From Actinoallomurus sp963799975 (GTDB lineage: Bacteria > Actinomycetota > Actinomycetes > Streptosporangiales > Streptosporangiaceae), in NCBI GenBank assembly GCA_963799975.1, contig CAWCZF010000002.1:1302001-1366000 (forward strand): 64,000 nucleotides of DNA, written 5' to 3'. Of this stretch, positions 20,617-28,705 are shown in pieces (position 1 is the stretch's first letter; each line of letters opens with the position of its first letter). The translations under genes and the position numbers were made by a program. The notes under the pieces are model-generated. The model did not search any database, had not been told where the DNA came from, and worked only from the letters and a program-made list of their open reading frames with translations.

Positions 20617-22678
20617 CGACGGTCCTCCATCGCCGGGTCCGCATGAGATGGGTCTGGATGTGGACCGAGCCGCCGTTGCGGGTCCAGGTGCCCTCGGCGT
20701 CCAGCAGCCAGCACTGCGTGTCCATGCCCATCGCCAGGTCGAACCGGCCGACGAGGTCCGCGCAGTGCCCCGAGTCGCGTACGCGCACAAGAGTCTCGAC
20801 CCGGCGGTCCAGGTTGCGGTGCATGAGGTCGGCGCTGCCGATCCACACCTCGGCCTCGCCTCCGTTGTCGAACGCGAACAGGCGCGAGTGTTCCAGGAAC
20901 CGGCCGAGGATGCTGCGTACCTGGATGGTCTCCGACAGCCCGGTGACGCCCGGCCGCAGGGCGCAGATGCCGCGTACCCAGACGTCCACCGGCACGCCGG
21001 CCTGCGAGGCGCGGTACAGCGCGTCGATGATCGCCTCGTCCACGAGGCCGTTGCACTTGATGCGGATGCGCGCCTGCCGGCCCGCCCGGTGGTTCTCGGC
21101 CTCGCGCTCGATGCGGCTCACGAGCCCGGCGCGCAGGGAGTCCGGGGCGACCAGGAGCCGGTGGTACTCGGTGTCGCGCGTGTAGCCGGTGAGGTGGTTG
21201 AACAGGTCCGTGACGTCCTCGCCCACCTGGGGATCGGCGGTCAGCAGGCCGTAGTCCTCATAGATGCGGGCGGTCTTGGGGTTGTAGTTGCCGGTGCCGA
21301 TGTGGCAGTAGCGGCGCAGCGTGCCGTCGGACTCCTCGCGGACGACCAGGGCCAGCTTGCAGTGAGTCTTGAGACCGACGAAGCCGTACACGACGTGGCA
21401 GCCGGCCTGTTCCAGCTTGCGCGCCCAGGTGATGTTGGCGCGCTCGTCGAACCGCGCCTTGATCTCCACCACCACGACGACCTGCTTGCCGGCCTCGGCC
21501 GCGTCGATCAGGGCGTCGATGATCGGCGAGTCGCCGCTCGTACGGTAGAGGGTCTGCTTGATGGCCAGGACCTGCGAGTCGGCGGCCGCGTCCTCGATGA
21601 GGCGCTCGACGCTCGTGGTGAAGGAGTCGTACGGGTGGTGTACGAGGACGTCGTGGTCGCGGAGGGTCGCGAAGATGTTGACGTCGTGCGGCAGCGCCGC
21701 CTCCGAGGGCACGAACGGCGGGTACTTCAGCTCGCTGCGGTCCAGGTCGGCGATGGCGTGCAGGCCGCCGAGATCGAGCGGGCCAGGCACCCGGTAGACG
21801 GCGTTCTCCTCCAGGCCCAGTTCGGTGGCGAGGAGTTCGAGCACCTCGGGGGTGATCGACTCCTCGACCTCGAGCCGTACGACGGGGCCGAAGCGGCGGC
21901 GAAGCAGCTCGCGTTCCAGGGCCTGGAGGAGGTTCTCGGCGATGTCCTCGTCGACCTCCAGGTCCTGGTTGCGCGTGACACGGAAGGCGTGGTGCTGGAT
22001 GACCTCGGTGCCGGTGAACAGCTGCGGCAGGTTCTCCGCGATCACGTCCTCCAGCGGGACGAATCGGGACGGCGACGCCTGGAGGAACCTCGGCAGCAGC
22101 GGCGGCACCTTCACCCGCGCGAACAGGGTCTCCTCGGTCTCGGGGTCGCGTACGAGGACGGCGAGGTTGAGGGAGAGCCCGGAGATGTAGGGAAAGGGGT
22201 GCGCGGGGTCCACGACGAGGGGCGTCAGCACGGGGTAGATCCGCCGCCGGAACAACCGGTTGAGCTCCTCGCGCTCGGCGTCGGCGAGCTCGTCCCAGCG
22301 CAGGATCTCCACGCCCTCCTTGGCCAGGGCGGGCAGGATGTCGTCGCGGAAGGTGGCGGCGTGCTGGAGCATCAGGTCGTGCGCGACCTCCGACGTACGT
22401 GCCAGCACCTCGCGCGGCTGCTTGCCGCTCGCGGTCTGCACCGCGATCCCGGTGGCCATGCGCCGGGCCAGCCCGGCGACGCGCACCATGAAGAACTCGT
22501 CCAGGTTGCTGGCGAAGATCGCCAGGAACCGTACGCGCTCCAGCAGGGGCAGCTCCAGGTCCTTGGCGAGGTCGAGGACGCGTTCGTTGAAGCGCAGCCA
22601 GCTCTCCTCGCGGTCGAGGAACCGGTCTTCCGGAAACTCGTCTTCTACTCCGGAAAAATGTCCGGCTTCGACACTCAT
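20609..22678 (-). CDS. ppk: Polyphosphate kinase 1
   Basis: 689 residues, intact. It makes polyphosphate from ATP through a phospho-histidine. The N-terminal domain begins EDRFLDREESWLRFNERVL and FLAIFASNLDEFFMVR. The head and catalytic domains show HHPYDSF, AIKQTLYRTSGDSPI, VVVEIKARFDE and the catalytic His459 in YCHIGTGNYNPKTARIYED. The C-terminus carries EVWIGSADLMHRNLDRRVE. The ATG at 22678 gives the short N-terminal extension usual in actinomycetes. The HMG-CoA lyase gene lies 91 bp upstream on the same strand, so a separate promoter in that gap is possible. No PHO box was recognised. Confidence 0.96.
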   Translation of the reverse strand: MSVEAGHFSGVEDEFPEDRFLDREESWLRFNERVLDLAKDLELPLLERVRFLAIFASNLDEFFMVRVAGLARRMATGIAVQTASGKQPREVLARTSEVAHDLMLQHAATFRDDILPALAKEGVEILRWDELADAEREELNRLFRRRIYPVLTPLVVDPAHPFPYISGLSLNLAVLVRDPETEETLFARVKVPPLLPRFLQASPSRFVPLEDVIAENLPQLFTGTEVIQHHAFRVTRNQDLEVDEDIAENLLQALERELLRRRFGPVVRLEVEESITPEVLELLATELGLEENAVYRVPGPLDLGGLHAIADLDRSELKYPPFVPSEAALPHDVNIFATLRDHDVLVHHPYDSFTTSVERLIEDAAADSQVLAIKQTLYRTSGDSPIIDALIDAAEAGKQVVVVVEIKARFDERANITWARKLEQAGCHVVYGFVGLKTHCKLALVVREESDGTLRRYCHIGTGNYNPKTARIYEDYGLLTADPQVGEDVTDLFNHLTGYTRDTEYHRLLVAPDSLRAGLVSRIEREAENHRAGRQARIRIKCNGLVDEAIIDALYRASQAGVPVDVWVRGICALRPGVTGLSETIQVRSILGRFLEHSRLFAFDNGGEAEVWIGSADLMHRNLDRRVETLVRVRDSGHCADLVGRFDLAMGMDTQCWLLDAEGTWTRNGGSVHIQTHLMRTRRWRTVDG

Positions 22679-22769
22679 GCCGTATATGCTCCCCGCCTTG
22701 CATGAACTTGAAGCCAACGGGGCGTTATCTTCGCAATATCCGGAATCCGGGCAGGTCAGGCCGGAAGGG

Positions 22770-23684
22770 TCAGGCGGAGATGGTGCGGCTCCTCGGCCCG
22801 GCCCGCAGCACCTGCGAGGGCAGCGTGTGTCCCACCAGTTGCTCGGCACGCGCGGCGACGCCCAGGAGCTCCTCCAGGTCGACCCCGGTCGCGACGCCCA
22901 TGTCCTCGACCATGTGGACGAGCTCCTCAGAAGCGATGTTGCCGGTCGCGCCAGGAGCGTACGGGCAGCCGCCGAGACCGCCGACGCTGGCGTCGAAGTC
23001 GGCCACGCCGAGCTGAAGCGCGGCCAGCACGTTGGCCAGCCCGGTGCCACGCGTGTTGTGGAAGTGCAGGTTGAGCGAGGTTTCGGGGTTGGCCGTACGG
23101 AACTCCCCCACGAGCCGCGTCACGCGCGGCGGCGTGGCCATCCCGGTCGTGTCGCCGAACGAGGCACTGTCCGCCCCGTCGCGTACGGCACGCGACGCGA
23201 CTCCGACCACCTTCTCTACCGGCACGTCACCCTCGTACGGGCAGCCCCACGCGGTGGAGACGATCACCTGGCAGGTGGCCCCATGGTCGTGGGCCAGCGC
23301 GATGATCTTCGCGATGTCGTCCAGGGACTCCTCGGTGGACCGGTTGACGTTCTTGCGGTTGTGCGTGTCGGACGCGGAGACGACCACCTCGAGTTCGTCG
23401 AACCCGGCCTCGATCGCACGCTCGGCCCCGCGGAGGTTGGGCACGAGCGCCGAATACCGCACGTCACCGGAGCGACGCACCCGGCTCCACACCTCGGCGG
23501 CGTCGGCCATCTGCGGAATCGCCTTCGGATGCACGAACGAGACGGCCTCGATCCGCCCCACTCCCGTACGGGAGAGCGCGTCGATCAGTTCGACCTTCGC
23601 CTCGGTCGGCACCGGCTCCTCGTTCTGCAACCCGTCACGCGGGCCGACCTCGCGCAAGGAGATCCGGTCGGGCAGATCAGTCAT
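22770..23684 (-). CDS. Hydroxymethylglutaryl-CoA lyase
   Basis: 304 residues, complete. It cleaves HMG-CoA to acetyl-CoA and acetoacetate, the last step of leucine breakdown. Motifs: REVGPRDGLQNE at the N-terminus with the catalytic Arg, LNLHFHNTRGTG with metal-binding His pairs, and the family signature GGLGGCPYAPGATGN holding the active-site Cys. The methylcrotonyl-type carboxylase beta subunit at 7-8.6 kb could belong to the same pathway although it is 14 kb away. A short perfect inverted repeat sits just upstream of the start. Confidence 0.94.
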   Translation of the reverse strand: MTDLPDRISLREVGPRDGLQNEEPVPTEAKVELIDALSRTGVGRIEAVSFVHPKAIPQMADAAEVWSRVRRSGDVRYSALVPNLRGAERAIEAGFDELEVVVSASDTHNRKNVNRSTEESLDDIAKIIALAHDHGATCQVIVSTAWGCPYEGDVPVEKVVGVASRAVRDGADSASFGDTTGMATPPRVTRLVGEFRTANPETSLNLHFHNTRGTGLANVLAALQLGVADFDASVGGLGGCPYAPGATGNIASEELVHMVEDMGVATGVDLEELLGVAARAEQLVGHTLPSQVLRAGPRSRTISA

Positions 23685-23708
23685 TCTCCACCTCCTGCCG
23701 ACAAACCT

Positions 23709-23727
23709 AACCCGAGCCGGTCGGGTT
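23709..23727. promoter_or_regulatory. Inverted repeat upstream of HMG-CoA lyase
   Basis: AACCCGA and TCGGGTT form a perfect 7-bp inverted repeat around GCCGG. It lies 25 bp before the HMG-CoA lyase start and 36 bp before a divergent truncated gene. The placement suits an operator for a dimeric repressor, or a small hairpin. No regulator gene is nearby to name. Confidence 0.35.
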
Positions 23728-23762
23728 TCGTGTCAAGCCTGGCTCCCTCCCAGACCCGCCTC

Positions 23763-24438
23763 ATGGAACATCGCGATCGGCGATGCCGTCCCCAGTGGCC
23801 TGACTCGGCCACATCCACCGCGGTCCCGCTGACCAAGACCTACACCGTCTCACCGGACTCGCACGGGAAGTACGCCTGCGACCTGTTGGGCACCTACGTC
23901 ACGCAGTCCGCACCTCCGCCGTCGACGTCGGAGTCCGTGTCCCAGATACGCACCTTCCTGGCGCAGAACAATGCGGCGACGGCCGGACAGGTCGGCGTGT
24001 CGTTCGTGTTGCAGGCCGCTGCGGGCAAGAACGTAGTGATCACCGAAATGCACACGATAATCGTCAGGAGCGGGCGCCCTCCCGCTCACGCCTACGCCGT
24101 CAAAGTCGACCAGAACGGCTGCGGGGCGGCCGGCCCGATCAAGTATTTCGGCACGATCGATCTCGATGCCGACCGGCCGATACCGAAAATGCGGAGCGCC
24201 GACAATCCCCGGCTCGGTCGTCCCGGCCAACAAACTCTCCTACCAAGTGACCAACGAGGAGCAGGCGATCATCAGCATCACAGCCACGACCGCCCACACC
24301 GATGCCTCGTGGTATCTACGTGTCGACTACAGCGTCGACGGCGTCGCCGCGGCCGTCGACGTCGGCGATCCCGACCACCCGTTCCACACCGCCCCGGACG
24401 CCGGCTACCCGATCACGACGCTCAAGATTCGGAACTGA
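23763..24438 (+). CDS. Hypothetical extracytoplasmic-type domain, 5' end unclear, frameshifted
   Basis: I do not recognise this protein. From about 23830 it reads KTYTVSPDSHGKYACDL, VSFVLQAAAGKNVVITEMH and DQNGCGAAGPIKYFGTIDLD. After an indel near 24185 it continues SYQVTNEEQAIISITATTAH, ASWYLRVDYSVDG and PDAGYPITTLKI. The regular alternation of hydrophobic and polar residues suggests a beta-sandwich domain. No signal peptide, membrane segment or good ribosome site is found upstream, and only about 80 bp separate it from the divergent lyase gene, so the N-terminal part appears to be missing. It may be a remnant of a longer membrane-anchored protein. Confidence 0.5.
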
Positions 24439-24478
24439 AGGCTACTGACAGGCCGTTCTCCGTGGCCGACTGGCGGAG

Positions 24479-26494
24479 TCAGGCGTCCGCCGCCTCGACG
24501 GACTGGATTCGGGAGTAGTGGAAGACCCGCTCCTCCGGCCGTCCCGCCTCGGCGCTGCGCAGCTCGCAGATCGCCTTGAGCAGCTTCTTCTTGTTCAGTT
24601 GCACCATCTCGTACGGAGGGGCGATGACCCGCTCGGTCTCCACGCCGTTCAGGTCGACGTAGGTGATCCGGACCCGCCCGTCCTCCGCGACGGCTCGTGC
24701 GAGGAGCCGGATCTCGTCGGACTTGAGCTCGCGTGCCTCACGGGTGATGACGCGTTGCGCGCGCTCCAGCGGCGAACGCCGGCGCGACGGACGGGGAGCG
24801 GCGGACGGGGCCCGCGTACGGGCGGGCGGCGGGACGTGCGGAGCCTTGTGCAGCCGCTCCGCGAGCGCGTCGACGTCGGGCGGCGGATCGCACGGGGCCG
24901 GCGGGGGCAGCGGCACGGGAACGGGGTCCTCGGCCGCCGGGTACCCGGCGACGCGCAGCGCCGCGAGCACGCTCTCCCGAGGGCCCATGGCGATCAGGAC
25001 GCCCGGGGCGAGCAGGCGCACGCCGAGGCCCTGGAGTGCCGGGTGCCGTACGGCGCGCGCGAGCAGTTCGGTGTCGGCGCTGCGGAAGACGCAGGTGGCC
25101 GGCACCTCACGGAGCCGGAGCGACGGGACGTGGCCACTCGCCGCCTCCGCGATCTTGCCCCGCAGCAGCGGCGGGAGCGGCGCGGCGCTGACCGCGGCGA
25201 AGCAGGCTTCGATGTCGGCGGCGCTCAGGCCCGCGTCCAGTGCCCGCCGCAGGCTCTCGTCGCTGATCCTCCATACCGGCCCGAACAGGCTGTCGGCGAC
25301 CGCGTCGAGCTCCTTGGTCAGCCACCGCGACGGCGTCCCGCGTACGGTCACCGTGAGGTCCGCGCCGATCGTCGCACGGTCGGCGAACTCCAGCCGCAGC
25401 CGGGACGCTCTGCGCGCCAGACCGGCGTGGTCCCCCGCGGCGAGGAGCTCGCCGTACGGGGTGAGCACCCCGTACGCGACCAGGCCCAGCTGCACGGCCT
25501 CTCCCAGCAGCGCGCTGTGCGGCGGGTGGCCGGAGTCGTCGCAGGCGAGCGGGCGATGCCAGTCGAGCGTCCGGGCGAGATCCTCCGGGGCCTGCACGCC
25601 CTGCCCGTCGGGCAGGTCCCGCAGGACCCTCGCGAGTTCGCGGCGCACCGGGACGCAGCCGTCACAGTCGGCCCGCGCGCCCAGAGGGTTGGGCCGCTTG
25701 CCGTCGCCTGAAGGGGTACGCGTCGGTGTGGACGGCAGCCCCCACCACGCGGCCAGCAGCCGGGCCGCCTGCTCACCCGGCGGCAGAAAGGTGAACGCGT
25801 CACCCGAGGGCGACAGGCGAACGTGCGTCTCGTCGCTGACGAGTAGTGCAGCCTGCTGGGCACAGGCCAGTGCGAGCCGCGCGGACGCCTCGTCGCAATG
25901 CGCGGCCGCCATGACCCGCTCGAACGCCTTCGGCCGCAGTCCGGCCGCCTTGAAGACCCCCAGCGGCCGCCTCGCGCATTCGGCGAGCATCCGGGCCACC
26001 TGCCCGACGAACTCGCCGAGCCGCGCGGCGGCCGCCGGCGCCACTCGTTCCGAATCGACCGGGACGGTCGGCAGCACGGGCGGGAACGGGTCGAACGGCG
26101 CCGTCCACGCCGCTTCGCGCCGCGTGGGCCGGCGCTCTCGCAGTGGTTCGGCGACATGCAGCACCTCGCCGCGGCCGGGCCACACGAGCGCGTGCCGCGC
26201 CAGTGCCGTCAACGCCTCGTCCACCGCGGCGCCGGGCCCGCCCAGCAGCGCCGTGATCCTCACCCTGGTCGCGTCCGGCCCGAGCGCCGCGGCCGCCTCG
26301 GCGACCTGAGCACCGGGCCGCGTCAAGCGCACGAGCGCCCGCTTCACCGACCGACTCTCCTGTAGCCGCGCGGCGAGATCGCCCAGCCCGGCCGGCTCGG
26401 TCGGGCCGCAGACGTCGGGCCGGGCGGCCAGCACCTCCGCCAGCGCGCCCTGGTCGAGCGTGCCGAGCCAGTCCGGCAACGGCGACCCGGTCAC
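24479..26494 (-). CDS. Helicase-associated domain protein (XPB-N/Helicase_C_3-like)
   Basis: 671 residues, intact. It resembles the actinobacterial proteins carrying the helicase-associated winged-helix domain related to the N-terminal part of XPB/Ssl2. The start PDWLGTLDQGALAEVLAARP is typical, followed by several helical repeats and RVITREARELKSDEIRLL. The C-terminal segment VRITYVDLNGVETERVIAPP, ending FHYSRIQSVEAA, resembles a WYL-like beta-barrel. No helicase motor motifs are present. The GTG start overlaps the cyclase stop by 4 bp, so expression of the two is coupled. Function is unproven; DNA binding is likely by analogy. Confidence 0.7.
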   Translation of the reverse strand: MTGSPLPDWLGTLDQGALAEVLAARPDVCGPTEPAGLGDLAARLQESRSVKRALVRLTRPGAQVAEAAAALGPDATRVRITALLGGPGAAVDEALTALARHALVWPGRGEVLHVAEPLRERRPTRREAAWTAPFDPFPPVLPTVPVDSERVAPAAAARLGEFVGQVARMLAECARRPLGVFKAAGLRPKAFERVMAAAHCDEASARLALACAQQAALLVSDETHVRLSPSGDAFTFLPPGEQAARLLAAWWGLPSTPTRTPSGDGKRPNPLGARADCDGCVPVRRELARVLRDLPDGQGVQAPEDLARTLDWHRPLACDDSGHPPHSALLGEAVQLGLVAYGVLTPYGELLAAGDHAGLARRASRLRLEFADRATIGADLTVTVRGTPSRWLTKELDAVADSLFGPVWRISDESLRRALDAGLSAADIEACFAAVSAAPLPPLLRGKIAEAASGHVPSLRLREVPATCVFRSADTELLARAVRHPALQGLGVRLLAPGVLIAMGPRESVLAALRVAGYPAAEDPVPVPLPPPAPCDPPPDVDALAERLHKAPHVPPPARTRAPSAAPRPSRRRSPLERAQRVITREARELKSDEIRLLARAVAEDGRVRITYVDLNGVETERVIAPPYEMVQLNKKKLLKAICELRSAEAGRPEERVFHYSRIQSVEAADA

Positions 26495-27501
26495 GGCCGT
26501 TCTCCCTCCGGCGACCTGCGGAGGACGTACGGCTGGATGACGCCCAGGCCCTGCGCGCGGCGGCGGGGGATGCGGGCCACCGCGTACGCCTCGTCGTCCA
26601 GTGCGGCCAGTTCGGCGGCCAGGCCCGCGTCGACCAGGGTCGTGCCCGGGCGTGCCATCTCCGTCAGGCGGCTCGCCAGGTTGACCGTCGTCCCGAACAC
26701 GTCGCCGCGCAGCGGCAGCACCGGCCCGTACGCCAGGCCGACCCGTACGTCGGGGATGCCCGAGTCCGCGTTCACCGCCTCGGCCACCGACAGGCCGATC
26801 TCCGCGCCCGTACGTGCCGTGTCCGCGCTGAACAACACCTCGTCGCCCAGCGTCTTGACCAGGCGGCCGCCGTGCTCGGCCACCACGTCCGACGCCGTCT
26901 CCTCGAAGCGTTCGACCAGCCGGCCGAGTTCGCGTTCGTCCAGGTCCCGGCTCGTACGCGTGAAGGCGACCAGGTCGGCGAAGCCCACCGCGGCGTTCGG
27001 CAGCGCGGCCCTGGACAGCTCGTCTTCTGGGCCGCCGAGCAGCCGCGCGCCCGCCGCCGCGAGCTGCCGCCGCCAGGCGTGCGTGATCAGCGGCTCCAGC
27101 TCGGCGAGGTTCGACTCCGCGTTGCCCATGATCAGCCGCAGCGCGGACGGGTCCGTCGGCTCCAGGGGATCCGCGGTGACCGCCTCGACCAGGATGTCGA
27201 CCTGCCACTTGGCCAGCCGCGCCATCGTCTGCCCGACGGCGCGCACCATGCGGAACACGATCTCTTCGCCGACTAAGTCGGCGGCGACCAGCTCGGCGAC
27301 CTTGGCGAGCGCCGCCACGTCGGCCGCGGTGAAGGCGACCACGTCGTCCGGCACGTGCGGGAACCCCAGGACCAGCCACAGCCGCCGGGCGAAGTCCTCG
27401 GGGACCCCGGCGGCCTCGATCGCCCCGAGACTCGTGTAGCGCAACTCACCGCCGAGCAGCAGCTCCTCGAGCCGCTGCGGGTCCGGCAATCCACCACTCA
27501 T
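26491..27501 (-). CDS. cya: Class III adenylate cyclase
   Basis: 336 residues, intact. The N-terminal half (1-150) is an all-helical regulatory domain resembling that of mycobacterial Rv1264. The catalytic domain has the metal aspartates Asp176 (VGFADLVAFT) and Asp220 (TLGDEVLFS), the adenine-specifying Lys216 and Asp267, and the transition-state residues Asn274 and Arg278 in NLASRLTE. All six key positions are present, so it should make cAMP as a homodimer. There is no membrane segment, so it is cytosolic. Its closeness to birA and the carboxylase genes is the arrangement I recall for the Streptomyces cya gene. Confidence 0.9.
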   Translation of the reverse strand: MSGGLPDPQRLEELLLGGELRYTSLGAIEAAGVPEDFARRLWLVLGFPHVPDDVVAFTAADVAALAKVAELVAADLVGEEIVFRMVRAVGQTMARLAKWQVDILVEAVTADPLEPTDPSALRLIMGNAESNLAELEPLITHAWRRQLAAAGARLLGGPEDELSRAALPNAAVGFADLVAFTRTSRDLDERELGRLVERFEETASDVVAEHGGRLVKTLGDEVLFSADTARTGAEIGLSVAEAVNADSGIPDVRVGLAYGPVLPLRGDVFGTTVNLASRLTEMARPGTTLVDAGLAAELAALDDEAYAVARIPRRRAQGLGVIQPYVLRRSPEGERP

Positions 27502-27516
27502 GAAGCGATCCGCGGC

Positions 27517-28026
27517 CTACGGCTTGATGCCGTCGCCGTCCGTCATCTCCTCGACCAGGCGGTAGAGCTGGTTCTGCGCGTACTCCACGCGCGGGATCTT
27601 CTTCAGCACGAGCTGGCCCTGCTCGCCGCCGGACTCGACCATCAGCGTGCCGGTGCGCAGCATCCGCTCGATCAGGCTGTGCTGGAACGACACGTCGTTC
27701 ACACGGGCCAGCGGGATGTCGCGGCCGGAGCGGGACAGGATGCCGTGGCGCATCACGAACCGGCGGTTGGTCAGCGTGTACGTCGTCGTCACCCAGCGCA
27801 GGAAGGGGAGGAACCCGACGATGATGACCGCGACCAGGCCGACCGCGGCGACGATCAGGCGGATGAGCGTCTGGGAGCCACCGTCCGGAATGAAGAAGAT
27901 GACAACTCCGGCGACGACGATCGAGACGAGCGCCCAGAAGATCGTCGCGATGAGCGTCGACCAGTGGGGGTGAAACTCGAGGATGATCCTCTCATCCTCG
28001 GTCAACGAGCTCTTCGGAAGACCCAT
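27517..28026 (-). CDS. Membrane PH-domain protein (bPH2/YdbS-like)
   Basis: 169 residues, intact. Two membrane helices at about 24-46 and 55-78 are followed by a bacterial PH domain: TTYTLTNRRFVMRHGILSR, DIPLARVNDVSFQHSLIERM and LMVESGGEQGQLVLKKIP. This matches small YdbS/YdbT-type proteins, which sit in the membrane with the PH domain on the cytoplasmic side. The role is unknown. The gene ends 15 bp before the cyclase start, so it may lead the cyclase operon. Confidence 0.85.
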   Translation of the reverse strand: MGLPKSSLTEDERIILEFHPHWSTLIATIFWALVSIVVAGVVIFFIPDGGSQTLIRLIVAAVGLVAVIIVGFLPFLRWVTTTYTLTNRRFVMRHGILSRSGRDIPLARVNDVSFQHSLIERMLRTGTLMVESGGEQGQLVLKKIPRVEYAQNQLYRLVEEMTDGDGIKP

Positions 28027-28075
28027 GGCGCATATCTTGACAGAAAACGGGCCCTTCAGCCGACCAATGTGATGA

Positions 28076-28705
28076 TCACGTAGCGACGCGAATAATGATG
28101 AACGTCAGCGCGATCAGCCACACTCCGCCGCCGCCCAGCGCACCCGCGACGGCCGTGTCGACGGCGTACTCCTGCTCCTCGTGCGACGTGCGGAGGCGGA
28201 TCCAGGAGTTCGCCGCCAGATAGCCCAGCCAGGGCGCGGCCAGCGCCGGCAGGCCGACGGCGAAAAGCCGGGCCTTGCCCAGGTCGTGCAGGGCGATGGT
28301 CAGCTCGAGCCCGACCAGCGTGACCGCCAGCGCGGCGGCGAACCCCAGCATGCCCATGCGCGCGTAGCGCCCGGCGAGCGGATGGTCGACCGGTTCGCGT
28401 ACCCGCTGGTGCGCGTCGTCCAGCAGCTCCTCCGCGGCGGGGCCGCGCGCGAGGCGGTCGGCGGGCTCGGGCAGCGGCCCGGTGCGGTGCGGGCCGAAGC
28501 GGGTGGTCAGCTCACGCCAGATGCCGGCGGCACGATCCTCCAGCCGGTCGAGGTGCGCGAGCTCGGCCTCCACCGAGGCGTACGTCGCGGTGCGCTCCTC
28601 CTCGGCCGCCGACAGCCGCCGCCCGGCGTCGTCGGCGGCGTGCAGCAGCCGCCCGGCCTCGGCGGAGAGCTGTTTGTAGCGTTCCCGTGCCGTCTGCGGA
28701 TCCAT
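28076..28705 (-). CDS. Coiled-coil membrane protein of the FtsK module
   Basis: 209 residues; I do not recognise a family. The first 80 residues are charged and helical (ARERYKQLSAEAGRLL..., AELAHLDRLEDRAAGIWREL), consistent with a coiled coil. The rest holds three hydrophobic helices (MGMLGFAAALAVTLVGLEL, LFAVGLPALAAPWLGYLAA, TAVAGALGGGGVWLIALTF). Its ATG shares one base with the TGA of the FtsK-like ATPase gene (TGATG), so translation is coupled and the product probably works with that ATPase, perhaps anchoring it at the membrane. No signal peptide. Confidence 0.7.
   Translation of the reverse strand: MDPQTARERYKQLSAEAGRLLHAADDAGRRLSAAEEERTATYASVEAELAHLDRLEDRAAGIWRELTTRFGPHRTGPLPEPADRLARGPAAEELLDDAHQRVREPVDHPLAGRYARMGMLGFAAALAVTLVGLELTIALHDLGKARLFAVGLPALAAPWLGYLAANSWIRLRTSHEEQEYAVDTAVAGALGGGGVWLIALTFIIIRVAT

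Noticed and set aside
20369..22705. 778-codon plus-strand frame opposite ppk
   Set aside because: Antisense shadow; ppk on the other strand has all catalytic motifs.
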